DNA of 64,000 nt, taken from the NCBI RefSeq assembly GCF_903815225.1, contig NZ_LR813084.1:2522501-2586500 (forward strand). Reading direction: 5' to 3'. This document shows positions 42,361 to 50,572 of this stretch, piece by piece. The notes under the pieces were generated by a model that saw only the letters and a program-made list of their open reading frames with translations, was not told the DNA's origin and did no database searches. Positions within the stretch are counted from its first letter, which is position 1. Each line of letters begins with the position of its first letter. Made by a program: the position numbers and the translations under genes. The stretch comes from Delftia tsuruhatensis. Its GTDB lineage: Bacteria > Pseudomonadota > Gammaproteobacteria > Burkholderiales > Burkholderiaceae_C.

Positions 42361-42750
42361 ATGAATATTGGCGAACTCGAGGTCCGCAGCGGCGCAAGCC
42401 GCCACACTTTGCGTTATTACGAGAAGATAGGTCTTATCTCGCCATTGCGGCGAACCAATAATTATCGTGTATATACAGCGCAAACTCTGCAGGACCTGGA
42501 ATTTATCCAGCGCGCACAAGGTATGGGTTTTTCTCTTGGGGAGATAGGCGAGATCCTGGATGCGCAGAGAAACAGGTCAATCGATTGTGCAGGGGGAGCG
42601 AAGCTGATTGAAAAGAAGATGGCGGAAATCAAGAAGAAAATCACCGACCTGAAAGGCATTTATCGGTATTTGGACGAGGAGCGTGCAAACCTCGAGGCAA
42701 GTGCTGCCAGGCAACTTGAGCTCCAACGGCTCAACGGATCCGCCACGTGA
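42361..42750 (+). CDS. MerR-family transcriptional regulator (NmlR/AdhR-like)
   Basis: 129 residues. MerR helix-turn-helix at 3-22 (IGELEVRSGASRHTLRYYEK) and wing with 'RTNNYRVYT'; a long coiled-coil dimerisation helix follows ('LIEKKMAEIKKKITDLKGIY'). A single Cys near residue 78 (SIDCAGGAKL) lies where NmlR/AdhR-type regulators sense thiol-reactive compounds. It is divergent from the SDR gene and 10 bp downstream of the shared MerR promoter. GC content is visibly lower than in neighbouring genes. Confidence 0.88.
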   Translation: MNIGELEVRSGASRHTLRYYEKIGLISPLRRTNNYRVYTAQTLQDLEFIQRAQGMGFSLGEIGEILDAQRNRSIDCAGGAKLIEKKMAEIKKKITDLKGIYRYLDEERANLEASAARQLELQRLNGSAT

Positions 42751-42804
42751 GCGGTCGGCATCCTGCAAGCCGCAGCCACCCCCATGGCCTGGGACCTCCG
42801 CCCT

Positions 42805-43128
42805 TCACGCCAGCTCGCGCCCCTTCACCCACAACCCGAACTCCTTCATCACCCCCACCACCGGCCTGAGCCGCTCCCCATCCTGGGTCAACTCGTACTC
42901 CACCTTGACGGGCGCGGTCGGGTAGACCGTGCGCCTGACCAGGCCGGCTTCCTCCAGCGCGCGAAGGTCCAGGGTCAGGGAGCGTTGGGAGATGCCGGGC
43001 ATGTCGCGGCGCAGGTCGTTGAAGCGCCTGGGGCCGTCGATGAGGTAGGAGGCGATGAGCAGCCTCCAGCGGCCACCCAGCAGGCGCATGGCTTCTTCCA
43101 CGGAGCAGCCGGAGATGTTGGTTTTCAT
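42805..43128 (-). CDS. HxlR-family transcriptional regulator
   Basis: 107 residues with the HxlR winged helix: 'CSVEEAMRLLGGRWRLLIAS', 'RRFNDLRRDMPGISQRSLTL', 'LRALEEAGLVRRTVYPTAPV'. Cys8 lies at the position used for aldehyde or redox sensing in HypR-like relatives. It is divergent from a glutathione S-transferase across 150 bp, the likely target. Confidence 0.9.
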   Translation of the reverse strand: MKTNISGCSVEEAMRLLGGRWRLLIASYLIDGPRRFNDLRRDMPGISQRSLTLDLRALEEAGLVRRTVYPTAPVKVEYELTQDGERLRPVVGVMKEFGLWVKGRELA

Positions 43129-43153
43129 AGCACATCCATCATAGACAGATGGC

Positions 43154-43172
43154 AGGTATATTTTTTTAACCT
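43154..43172. promoter_or_regulatory. Interrupted dyad between HxlR and GST genes
   Basis: AGGT-N11-ACCT at 43154-43172 with an AT-only centre lies about midway between the divergent genes. HxlR sites are often short dyads of this kind. Tentative. Confidence 0.4.
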
Positions 43173-43278
43173 ACGTGCGGTTTTATTGCCTTCTTCCCAA
43201 TTGTTCGCTGGTGCATAGCATTTGCCAGGGGCTGTGCCTGAACGCGCAGGCCCCTTGTTCCATCACCAGAGAAATTCC

Positions 43279-43911
43279 ATGAAGCTGTATTACCTGCCGG
43301 GCGCCTGTTCGCTGGCGCCGCACATTGTCCTGAACGAACTGGGGCTTGATTTCAAGCGGGTCAGGGTGGACCACAAGACCCACCAGACCGAAGACGGCAG
43401 GGACTTCCGCGTGCTCAGCCCGTTCGGCTATGTCCCCCTGCTGGAACTGGACGACGGCAGCCTGCTGCGGGAGGGGCCGGCCATCCTCCAGTACCTGGCG
43501 GACCTGCGGCCTGCATCGCTTCTGGCGCCAGCCCAGGGCAGCATGGAACGCTACCGGCTGCTGGAGTGGCTGGCCTTCCTGAATTCGGAGATCCACAAGG
43601 GCTTCATCCCGCTTCTGTATGCGGTGCTGGCGGGAAAGTATGGCGTGGAGACGGCCAGGCCCAAGCTGGAGCAGCGCTATGCCTGGGTGGACGCGCAACT
43701 GGCCGGCAAGCGCTACCTGATGGGCGATGGCTTCACCGTGGCCGACGCCTATCTGTACGCGCTCACCCAGTGGGGGCAGGCCTCCTGGCTGGAGTCGGTC
43801 TACAAGACGAGCATTCGCTTCGACGGGCTGGAGCATCTTGCAGGCTGGTACGCCCGGATGCGTGAGCGGCCCGCCGTGCGCAAGTCGCTGGATGCGGAAG
43901 GGTTGCGATAG
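43279..43911 (+). CDS. Glutathione S-transferase, beta-class-like
   Basis: 210 residues. Thioredoxin-like N-terminal domain with 'KLYYLPGACSLAPHIVLNEL' (conserved Cys10 and Ser11 region typical of the beta class) and the 'GYVPLLELDDGSLLREGPAI' glutathione-binding cis-Pro segment. The C-terminal all-helical domain has 'FTVADAYLYALTQW'. It conjugates glutathione to electrophiles or works as a thiol oxidoreductase. Start ATG 43279 is preceded by CAGAGAA. It is probably controlled by the divergent HxlR regulator. Confidence 0.92.
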   Translation: MKLYYLPGACSLAPHIVLNELGLDFKRVRVDHKTHQTEDGRDFRVLSPFGYVPLLELDDGSLLREGPAILQYLADLRPASLLAPAQGSMERYRLLEWLAFLNSEIHKGFIPLLYAVLAGKYGVETARPKLEQRYAWVDAQLAGKRYLMGDGFTVADAYLYALTQWGQASWLESVYKTSIRFDGLEHLAGWYARMRERPAVRKSLDAEGLR

Positions 43912-43928
43912 CAGACGGTGAGGCTGTT

Positions 43929-44504
43929 TCAGAGGGCGGGGTTGGCAGGCCCGGCGTCATCCTGAGGGCCGCCCTCCAGCGCCCGCAGCAACTGCGACAG
44001 CCGCGCATCCAGCGCGGCCAGTTCGGCGGCGGGCATGGGGGCAAGCATCTCCCGCTCGTTGTCCAGATGCGCCTCCACGGCGCGATCGATCAGCTCCAGC
44101 CCTTGCGCGGTCAACTGCACCAGCATGCTGCGCGCGTCCTGCGGATTGGGCAGGCGCTGCACCAGGCCGCGCGTCTCCAGGCTTTTCATGCGATGGGTCA
44201 TGGTGCCCGAGGTGACCATCAGCGTGGAAAACAGGGCGGTGGGCGTGAGGCGGAAGGGGGCGCCCGAGCGGCGCAGGCTGGCCAGCACGTCGAACTCCCA
44301 CATCGTCATGCCGAAGCGCGCGAAGCATTCTTCCAGGCGCTGCTCCAGCAGGGCGGCGCAGCGCTTGATGCGGCCTATGGGACCCATGGGGCTGGCGTCC
44401 AGGTCGGGGCGCTCGCGCGCCCACTGGGCCAGGATGGTGTCGACGTGGTCGGGAGGGCGGGGAGGGCGGTCTGGGACATTTGTCTTGATTTTAAGATAAA
44501 TCAT
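43929..44504 (-). CDS. MarR-family transcriptional regulator
   Basis: 191 residues. MarR winged helix with 'FGMTMWEFDVLASLRRSG', 'LFSTLMVTSGTMTHRMKSLE' and 'GLVQRLPNPQDARSMLVQLT'. The first eight codons coincide with one of two tandem 21-bp operator-like repeats, so binding would block both transcription and the start region. It is divergent from an EamA exporter 35 bp away and probably represses it. No better start codon exists downstream before the conserved region. Confidence 0.9.
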   Translation of the reverse strand: MIYLKIKTNVPDRPPRPPDHVDTILAQWARERPDLDASPMGPIGRIKRCAALLEQRLEECFARFGMTMWEFDVLASLRRSGAPFRLTPTALFSTLMVTSGTMTHRMKSLETRGLVQRLPNPQDARSMLVQLTAQGLELIDRAVEAHLDNEREMLAPMPAAELAALDARLSQLLRALEGGPQDDAGPANPAL

Positions 44505-44537
44505 GTACCATGTGATTGTCTTGATTTGAAGATAAAT
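44481..44537. promoter_or_regulatory. Two tandem MarR operator copies
   Basis: TGTCTTGATTTTAAGATAAA(T) at 44481-44501 and a copy at 44517-44537 that differs by one base (TTTGAAG instead of TTTTAAG). Each is an imperfect palindrome (TCTT..AAGA). The copies are 36 bp apart and span the whole gap plus the MarR start codons. Confidence 0.85.
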
Positions 44538-44539
44538 TC

Positions 44540-45418
44540 ATGTCCTCTTCTTCCGCAAGCCCGGCCATGTCCTGGCGCGACATCCTGCTGACGGCGCTGG
44601 CGCCGGCCATCTGGGGATCGACCTATATCGTCACGTCCGAGCTGTTGCCGCCGGACCGGCCGTTCACGGCCGCGCTGATCCGCGTGCTACCGGCCGGCTT
44701 GCTGCTGGTGCTGATCACGCGGCGGTTGCCGGCGGGCTCGGGCTGGTGGCGGCTGGCGGTGCTGGGGGCGCTGAACATCGGCGTGTTCCAGGCCTTGCTG
44801 TTCGTGGCGGCCTACCGGTTGCCAGGCGGGCTGGCGGCCGTGCTGGGCGCCGTGCAGCCGCTGCTGGTGATGGCCCTGGCCTGGGGCGTGGACGGGCGCT
44901 CCCCCGCGCGGCTGACGCTGGGGGCCGCCGTGGCCGGCATTGCGGGCATGGCGGTGCTGCTGCTGTCGCCGCAGACAGTGTTCGAGCCCGTGGGCATTGC
45001 CGCGGCGCTGACCGGCGCGGTCTGCATGGCGGCCGGCACTTGGCTGACACGGCGCTGGCGCGTGGATCTGCCGGTGCTGGCGCTGACGGGCTGGCAGCTG
45101 CTGTTCGGCGGCCTGATGCTGCTGCCGCTGGCCTGGTGGGTGGATGCGCCCCTGCCCGCGCTGACGGCCACCCAGGTGGGCGCCTATGCCTATCTGTGCC
45201 TGGCCGGGGCGCTGCTGGCCTATGTGCTGTGGTTTCGAGGCATAGGACGGTTGCCTTCGGTGGCCGTGTCGTCCCTGGGGCTGCTGAGCCCGCTCACGGC
45301 CGTGGTGCTGGGCTGGGCGCTGCTGTCGCAGTCCATGACGGGCATGTCCTTCCTGGGTCTGCTGGTGGTGCTGGCCAGCGTGCTGGTGGTGCAGTGGTCG
45401 GCGGCGCGCGGCGCCTGA
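44540..45418 (+). CDS. EamA/DMT-superfamily transporter (RhaT-like exporter)
   Basis: 292 residues with ten hydrophobic helices in two EamA repeats. The first repeat begins 'LTALAPAIWGSTYIVTSELL' and the second begins near 'PVGIAAALTGAVCMAAGTWL'. The Trp-Gly-Ser motif in helix 1 is typical. It is probably an exporter of a metabolite or drug. The start at ATG 44540 lies immediately after the second MarR operator copy; repression by the divergent MarR protein is very likely. Confidence 0.9.
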   Translation: MSSSSASPAMSWRDILLTALAPAIWGSTYIVTSELLPPDRPFTAALIRVLPAGLLLVLITRRLPAGSGWWRLAVLGALNIGVFQALLFVAAYRLPGGLAAVLGAVQPLLVMALAWGVDGRSPARLTLGAAVAGIAGMAVLLLSPQTVFEPVGIAAALTGAVCMAAGTWLTRRWRVDLPVLALTGWQLLFGGLMLLPLAWWVDAPLPALTATQVGAYAYLCLAGALLAYVLWFRGIGRLPSVAVSSLGLLSPLTAVVLGWALLSQSMTGMSFLGLLVVLASVLVVQWSAARGA

Positions 45419-45462
45419 GTTTTCTGCATCGGGCTTGTCTTTTCTCCAACCGGGCATTTCAC

Positions 45463-45564
45463 ATGACATTCTCCGTTTCCATCGAGCAGGCCGTTGCCTC
45501 GCGCATCTCCGCAGACCGTTTCGAGCCGGGCCGGCCGCTGGACGACATCCTTGCCTACGCCTGA
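45463..45564 (+). other. Possible 33-codon small ORF or gene remnant
   Basis: ATG 45463 opens a short frame (SVSIEQAVASRISADRFEPG ... DDILAYA) ending at TGA 45564. The peptide looks like real protein sequence, perhaps the N-terminus of a lost gene, but I do not recognise a family and see no strong ribosome site. Confidence 0.3.
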
Positions 45565-45590
45565 TGACGGCGGCGCGTGGAACGAATTAT

Positions 45591-45603
45591 CATACGGTGT
45601 ATG
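45591..45603. promoter_or_regulatory. TetR-type operator candidate
   Basis: CATAC-GGT-GTATG, a perfect 5-bp dyad, lies 23 bp before the DHFR-like gene start, in an AT-rich promoter-like stretch. The TetR regulator encoded at the end of this two-gene operon probably binds here. Confidence 0.6.
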
Positions 45604-45626
45604 TTTGATTTGACGGAGAGATCGCC

Positions 45627-46220
45627 ATGCCCCGCAACCCTGCATCCGACAAGGCGTTCGGCAAGGTCTTCATCGCCACCTCGGTCGACGGTTTCATCGC
45701 GCGGCCAGATGGCTCGCTCGACTGGCTCCCAGCCAGCGAGGCGGGCGGCGGGGAGGACTATGGCTACGCAGCCTTCATGAGCACCGTGGACGGCATCGTC
45801 ATGGGCCGTTCCACCTACGAAAGCGTGCTGGGCTTCGATGCCTGGCCCTTTGAAAAGCCGGTGGTGGTGATGAGCCGCACGCTGGCCGCCGGCGATGTGC
45901 CCCGCCACCTGAGCGGCCGGCTGCGCATCACGGACGCCCAGCCCGCGCAACTGGTGGCCGGGCTGCGCGCCGAGGGCTGGCGTCATGCGTACATCGATGG
46001 CGGTGCCGTGATCCGCGCCTTCCTCGCGGTGGGCGAGATTGGCGAGATGACCCTCACCCGCGTGCCGGTGCTGATCGGCGCGGGGCGACCGCTGTTCGGC
46101 GACATAGGCTGTGATCTGCGCCTGGACTGCCTGGGCTCGCAGGCCTATGCCAACGGCATGGTCAGCACGCGCTACCGCGTGCGGGCCGGTGGCAGGGTGC
46201 GGGGCGGCGGCGATGAGTGA
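45627..46220 (+). CDS. Dihydrofolate reductase / RibD C-terminal domain-like protein
   Basis: 197 residues with the reductase fold: 'KVFIATSVDGFIARPDGSLD' start, 'MSTVDGIVMGRSTYESVLGF' and 'AYIDGGAVIRAFLAVGEI'. It probably reduces a small molecule with NADPH; many relatives are of unknown substrate and are not essential DHFR. The start ATG 45627 has GGAGAG upstream. It overlaps the TetR gene by 8 bp, forming an autoregulated pair. Confidence 0.88.
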   Translation: MPRNPASDKAFGKVFIATSVDGFIARPDGSLDWLPASEAGGGEDYGYAAFMSTVDGIVMGRSTYESVLGFDAWPFEKPVVVMSRTLAAGDVPRHLSGRLRITDAQPAQLVAGLRAEGWRHAYIDGGAVIRAFLAVGEIGEMTLTRVPVLIGAGRPLFGDIGCDLRLDCLGSQAYANGMVSTRYRVRAGGRVRGGGDE

Positions 46221-46791
46221 GCAGGTGGTTGCCGCCGTGCGGCGCGGCCGCCCCTCGGCAGGGCAGGCGCTCGACCGTGATCGGGTGCTGGACGCGGGGC
46301 TGGCGCTGCTGGAGGCACTGGGCCCGCAGGGATTCGGCCTGCGGCCGCTGGCGCGGCGGCTGGGCATCACGCCCATGTCGGTGTCCCACCATGTGGGAGA
46401 CCAGCATGCGCTGATGCGCGGCCTGGTCGAGCGTGTGCATGGACGGCCGTTGCCCGAGCCCGGCCGGGGCCTGGGGCCGGCGCGGCGCATCCAGGTGCTG
46501 CTGGCCGGCTACATGGAGCGCGTGCGCCTGCATCCGGCGCTGACGGTGTGCATTCTGGGCGATCCGGACCTGTTCACCGCGTCGCTGGCCGCGTTCACGC
46601 AGCGGTTGCGCGCCGAGGTCCGGGCCCTGTGTGGCCCGGCTGAAGACGATGGGGATGTGCTGCTGGACCTGCTGATCGACTACACGCATGGCCACGCGCT
46701 GGCCCTGGCCCTGTCCCGGGATGGCGCGCACGCCCTGCGGGGCCGCTTCGAGCAGGGGCTGGCGCGCCTGCTGCGCGCGCCTGCGGTTTAG
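46213..46791 (+). CDS. TetR-family transcriptional regulator
   Basis: 192 residues. N-terminal helix-turn-helix with 'GLALLEALGPQGFGLRPLAR' and 'LGITPMSVSHHVGDQHALMR'; helical ligand-binding domain afterwards. Its ATG (46213) overlaps the end of the reductase gene, so both are translated from one message. Probable repressor of the operon via the dyad upstream. Ligand unknown. Confidence 0.88.
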   Translation: MSEQVVAAVRRGRPSAGQALDRDRVLDAGLALLEALGPQGFGLRPLARRLGITPMSVSHHVGDQHALMRGLVERVHGRPLPEPGRGLGPARRIQVLLAGYMERVRLHPALTVCILGDPDLFTASLAAFTQRLRAEVRALCGPAEDDGDVLLDLLIDYTHGHALALALSRDGAHALRGRFEQGLARLLRAPAV

Positions 46792-46913
46792 GCTTCCACG
46801 CGCAGGCCGGCCTGCTCCCGGCCCGTGAAGCCGGCCTCGAAGCGCCGGGCCGCGCGGCCCTGGGCTCCCAAGCCCGCCGTGGCGCGGCTGCGCAGCCTGA
46901 TGGCGGAAGAGGG

Positions 46914-47837
46914 TCAGGCAAACAGCCTGCGCGCCATGAAGTCGAGGAAGGCGCGCACCTTGGGTGAGAGATCGCGCCCCGGCGGCCAGACCAGCCAGAC
47001 CGTGCCCTGGTTGTGCGTGCCGGCCACGTGGTGGTCGAGCACGGTCTCCAGCAGGCCTTGCTCCAGTTGGCGGGCCACGGTGAAGTCGGGCAGGCAGGCG
47101 ATGCCCTGGCCGCGCAGCGCCAGGAAGATGCGCATTTCCACGCTGTTGCAGACCACGCTGCGGGGCAGCTCTGGCGGAGCGCCGTCCTGCGCCTGGCCGG
47201 CCAGCGGCCAGCGCTCGAGCCGGCCGGTTCCCGCGAAGCGGTAGTGCAGGCACAGGTGGCCGGCCAGGTCGGCGGGGCGCTGCGGCCGGCCATGGCGCTG
47301 GAAGTAGGTGGGCGAGCCCACGAGCACGCGCCGGAAATCTCCCAGCCGCCGGTGCCTGAGTGCGGAATCCTCCAGCGGCGCGGCGCGGATGGCCACGTCG
47401 AAGCCTTCGCCGATCACATCGACCAGGTGGTCCGAGAAGTTCAGGTCCAGCTCGACCTCGGGGTACTCCAGCAGGAAGTCCGAGATCGCCTCCTCGAACA
47501 GGCCCGAGTGGCGGGGCAGGCTGATCCTCAGGCGGCCATGGGGCCGCTCGCCCGCGTGGCGCAGCTCCAGCTGGGCCGCCTCGACCTCGCACAGGATGCG
47601 GCGGCAGCGCTCCAGAAAGCGCTCGCCTTCGGCCGTCAGCGCCAGCGCGCGCGTGCTGCGGTTGAACAGGCGCACGCCCAGGCGCTCCTCCAGCCGGGCG
47701 ATGGCCTTGCCCACCGCCGAGGGCGACAGACCCAGCTCGCGCGCCACTGCGGAAAAGCCCAGCCGCTCGGCCACGCGGACAAAGACGCCGATGTTGCCAA
47801 GGCTGTCTATTTCCATGGGGTTGGGGTTCTGATTCAA
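46914..47837 (-). CDS. LysR-family transcriptional regulator
   Basis: 307 residues. Winged helix-turn-helix with 'IGVFVRVAERLGFSAVAREL' and 'SPSAVGKAIARLEERLGVRL', then an effector domain with 'GEGFDVAIRAAPLEDSALRH'. The same LysR subgroup as the regulator at the left end of the window. ATG 47837 or 47816 could be the start. It is divergent from a DHA2-like transporter (96 bp), where CTTGAGCATCCCAAG (an interrupted dyad) lies in the gap. Confidence 0.9.
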   Translation of the reverse strand: MNQNPNPMEIDSLGNIGVFVRVAERLGFSAVARELGLSPSAVGKAIARLEERLGVRLFNRSTRALALTAEGERFLERCRRILCEVEAAQLELRHAGERPHGRLRISLPRHSGLFEEAISDFLLEYPEVELDLNFSDHLVDVIGEGFDVAIRAAPLEDSALRHRRLGDFRRVLVGSPTYFQRHGRPQRPADLAGHLCLHYRFAGTGRLERWPLAGQAQDGAPPELPRSVVCNSVEMRIFLALRGQGIACLPDFTVARQLEQGLLETVLDHHVAGTHNQGTVWLVWPPGRDLSPKVRAFLDFMARRLFA

Positions 47838-47933
47838 GACTTGAGCATCCCAAGTGTTTGGAAATGAAGATGGATTTTCTCAAATCATGGGCGGCCTACG
47901 CTGGCAGCCATTCGATGAACCACCGAGGAATCC

Positions 47934-49478
47934 ATGTCTTCCCTCTCCCACGACAGCCTCCTGAAATGGCTGCAGCTGCTGGCCGTCTGCCTGACGGGCC
48001 TGCTCATCCCCTTGAGCTTTACCGGGCCGGCCGTGGCCCTGGCCTCCATCGGCGCCGCGCTGGGCGGCTCGCCCTCGCAGCTGGGATGGGTCATGAATGC
48101 CTACATCCTCAGCTACGGCAGCGCCATGATGGTGGCCGGCAGCCTCACGGACATCTATGGCCGGCGCCGGCTGTGGCTGCTGGGCCTGGCATGGTTTGCC
48201 GCGTCGAGCCTTGCGGTGGGCATGGCGTCGCAGCTGCTGTGGGCCGATCTGCTGCGGCTGCTGCAGGGGCTGGGTGGCGCCGTGGCCTTTGCGGCGGCCA
48301 TGTCCTCGCTGGCGCCCTTGTTCGAGGGGGCGGCGCGGGCCAGGGCCTTCAGCCTGCTGGGTACGACCTTCGGCCTGGGCCTGGCCTTCGGCCCCTGGGT
48401 GTCCGGCGCCATCGTGGATGGCCTGGGCTGGCGCTGGGTCTTCCATGCGACCGGCCTGGTCGCCTTGCTGGCCCTGCCCATGGTGTGGGTCGGCATGCGG
48501 GGCGAGGCGCGGGCGCCGGGCGGGCGGCCGGACTGGCTGGGCGCACTCAGTTTCACGCTGGCCCTTGGCGGGTTCACCTACGGCATGTTGCTGGTGCCCG
48601 AGCGCGGCTGGGCCCATGGCGAGGTGCTGGCATCGTTGGCGGCGTCCGCGGCGCTGCTCGCGGTCTTCGTGGCGGTGCAGCGGCGCACGGCGCAGCCTTT
48701 GCTGGACCTTGCGCTGTTCACCCAGCGGGGCTTTCTGGGCGTGCAGGTGCTGGCTGCCTCACCGGCCTTTCTGTTCATCTCGCTGGTGGTCATGCTGCCA
48801 GGGCGCTTCATCGGCGTGGATGGCTTCACGCCGCTGGAGGCCGGCCGCATGATGGGCTGGCTGGCCGCACCCCTCTTGGTGGTGCCGGTGCTGGCGGCTT
48901 CGCTGTCGCGGTGGGTCGGCCCCGGCCGTCTGTCTGCCGCCGGGCTGTTGCTGGCCGCGGCGGGCCTGGGCTGGCTGGCCGTGGCCTTCGGGCAGGGCCC
49001 GGGGATGGCGCTGGCCTGGCCGCTGCTGCTGATCGGCGTCGGCATAGGGCTGCCCTGGGGCCTGATGGATGGGCTGGCCGTGAGCACCGTGGCGCCCGAG
49101 CGCGTGGGCATGGCCACCGGCATCTTCAATACCGTGCGCATTTCGGCCGATGGCGTGGCCCTGGCGGTGACGGGCGCGGTGCTGGCCATTCTGGTGCGCG
49201 GGCGGCTCGGTGCGCTGGAGCCCGGCGATCCCGCGCTGCGCCAGCAGTTGGCGGGGCTGATCGCGCAGGCCGATCTGGCCCGGGCCAGCCAGGCCATGCC
49301 GGGACACGATGCCTTGTTTTCGCTGGCCTACGGCGCGGCGTTCCATGACCTGCTGCTGCTGCTGGCGGGGCTGGCCGTGGCCACGGCGCTGACCGTGCTG
49401 TGGCTGCTGGAGCGGGGAGGGCGCGGAGGCATGGCCCGGCCGACCAGTCCGGCCGAGGCGGTGCGCGGGCTCAGCTAG
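47934..49478 (+). CDS. MFS exporter, DHA2-like
   Basis: 514 residues with about 14 helices. Helix 1 region 'LLAVCLTGLLIPLSFTGPAV', then 'LGWVMNAYILSYGSAMMVAG' and loop motif 'LTDIYGRRRLW'. It is probably a drug or metabolite efflux pump controlled by the divergent LysR protein. This repeats the LysR-exporter design at 0.25-2.7 kb. The 3' end overlaps the convergent small gene by 8 bp. Confidence 0.88.
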   Translation: MSSLSHDSLLKWLQLLAVCLTGLLIPLSFTGPAVALASIGAALGGSPSQLGWVMNAYILSYGSAMMVAGSLTDIYGRRRLWLLGLAWFAASSLAVGMASQLLWADLLRLLQGLGGAVAFAAAMSSLAPLFEGAARARAFSLLGTTFGLGLAFGPWVSGAIVDGLGWRWVFHATGLVALLALPMVWVGMRGEARAPGGRPDWLGALSFTLALGGFTYGMLLVPERGWAHGEVLASLAASAALLAVFVAVQRRTAQPLLDLALFTQRGFLGVQVLAASPAFLFISLVVMLPGRFIGVDGFTPLEAGRMMGWLAAPLLVVPVLAASLSRWVGPGRLSAAGLLLAAAGLGWLAVAFGQGPGMALAWPLLLIGVGIGLPWGLMDGLAVSTVAPERVGMATGIFNTVRISADGVALAVTGAVLAILVRGRLGALEPGDPALRQQLAGLIAQADLARASQAMPGHDALFSLAYGAAFHDLLLLLAGLAVATALTVLWLLERGGRGGMARPTSPAEAVRGLS

Positions 49479-49830
49479 CGGGCTGCAGCTGCATGCCCAG
49501 GCGGGAAAACAGGATCTGGCCGCCATCGCCCTGCAGCCGCTGGATCACCATGCCGCCATCGCGGTGCAGGTAGATGCGAAGGGCGTTGCCGTTGCCGGGA
49601 TCGTGGTCCAGATGGCAGGGATCGCCTTCCAGGTCCTTCCAGCCGTGCGATTCCGCCAGCCGGCGAGAGGCGATGCGGCGCAGCTCGGTGTCCGGGGCAG
49701 AGAAATAGGTGTGGGTTTGCAGCCACAGCGAACGCAGCTGCTCGAAGGATTCCTCGCGCGAGGAACAGGCAGGCGCAGCCTCCAGCAGGGACAGCAGCAT
49801 GTCCAGAAGCTGACCGAATGAATACTGCAT
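49471..49830 (-). CDS. Small hypothetical protein
   Basis: 119 residues, soluble, no signal peptide. 'FGQLLDMLLSLLEAAPACSS' forms an amphipathic helix, and the rest is mixed alpha/beta with 'RDGGMVIQRLQGDGGQILFS'. The frame overlaps the exporter's last codons on the opposite strand. I do not recognise a family; the codon pattern and initial Met support a real gene. The 204 bp from 49831 to 50034 upstream contain no other gene. Confidence 0.55.
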   Translation of the reverse strand: MQYSFGQLLDMLLSLLEAAPACSSREESFEQLRSLWLQTHTYFSAPDTELRRIASRRLAESHGWKDLEGDPCHLDHDPGNGNALRIYLHRDGGMVIQRLQGDGGQILFSRLGMQLQPAS

Positions 49831-50034
49831 GCCGCGCCCCTTTCAGCGATCGACGGGTGCGCACCGCGCAACCTCGCCCAGCGTAACCGGATATGGCGCG
49901 AATGTGAACAAAGCGTATAGCTGGTGGTTTGTCGCTATTGCATGGGCATGCTGACAGTGATGTGTGCGCACTGCAAGGATTTCCCGCGCTGCGGATGGCG
50001 GGACAATGGCCGGCATCTCCACCCTGAGCAGCCC

Positions 50035-50457
50035 ATGGAACGCTTCACCATTTCCATCGACGACGAACTGGCCCGCGACTTCGACCAATGGATCGCCGCG
50101 CGGGGCTACGGCAACCGTTCCGAGGCCATACGCGACGTGCTGCGCGTCCACCTGGCGCGCGTGCGCGAGAGCCAGGATGCCGACGGCCCCTGCGTGGCCA
50201 ACCTGTCCTATGTCTACAACCACCATGAGCGCGACCTGTCCGAACGCCTGGCGGCCCTTCAGCATGACCATCACGAATTGCACATGGCCACCACCCATGT
50301 GCACCTGGACCATGAGCAATGCATAGAGACCGTGATGCTGCGCGGGCCGGCCCGTGCCGTGCGGCGTTTTGCCGACACCCTCATGGCCGAGCGCGGCGTG
50401 CACCATGGCCAGCTCAACGTGGTGATGGTGCGACCGCAGGCCGGTCACACGCACTGA
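50035..50457 (+). CDS. nikR: Nickel-responsive regulator NikR
   Basis: 140 residues. Ribbon-helix-helix DNA-binding domain at 1-45 (MERFTISIDDELARDFDQWI, 'NRSEAIRDVL') and ACT-like nickel domain. The nickel ligands are present at the expected spacing: H88, H90 and C96 ('THVHLDHEQC') and H77 from the partner subunit ('LQHDHHEL'). It senses Ni2+ and represses uptake genes. It lies 70 bp upstream of a GTATGA/TCATAC operator before a TonB receptor, the likely target. Confidence 0.95.
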   Translation: MERFTISIDDELARDFDQWIAARGYGNRSEAIRDVLRVHLARVRESQDADGPCVANLSYVYNHHERDLSERLAALQHDHHELHMATTHVHLDHEQCIETVMLRGPARAVRRFADTLMAERGVHHGQLNVVMVRPQAGHTH

Positions 50458-50527
50458 GGCTGCGCCAGGGCAGGCACAGGGGATGGCGGGGGCGCCCGGC
50501 CTGATCGCGCGGGGCGGGTTCAGGTCG

Positions 50528-50554
50528 GTATGAAGTTTGCTTTTTTCTTCATAC
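50528..50554 (+). promoter_or_regulatory. NikR operator upstream of the TonB receptor
   Basis: GTATGA (50528-50533) and TCATAC (50549-50554) are the exact half-sites of the E. coli NikR operator, here with 15 bp between instead of 16. The arms extend to GTATGAAG/CTTCATAC, a perfect 8-bp inverted repeat. It lies 18 bp before the receptor start. Confidence 0.85.
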
Positions 50555-50572
50555 CCATCACGAACGAACTCC

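Noticed and set aside
49900-49960. Possible NikR self-operator (ATAGC-N12-GCTAT)
   Set aside because: Half-sites do not match GTATGA/TCATAC and only five bases pair; too weak to list as a feature.
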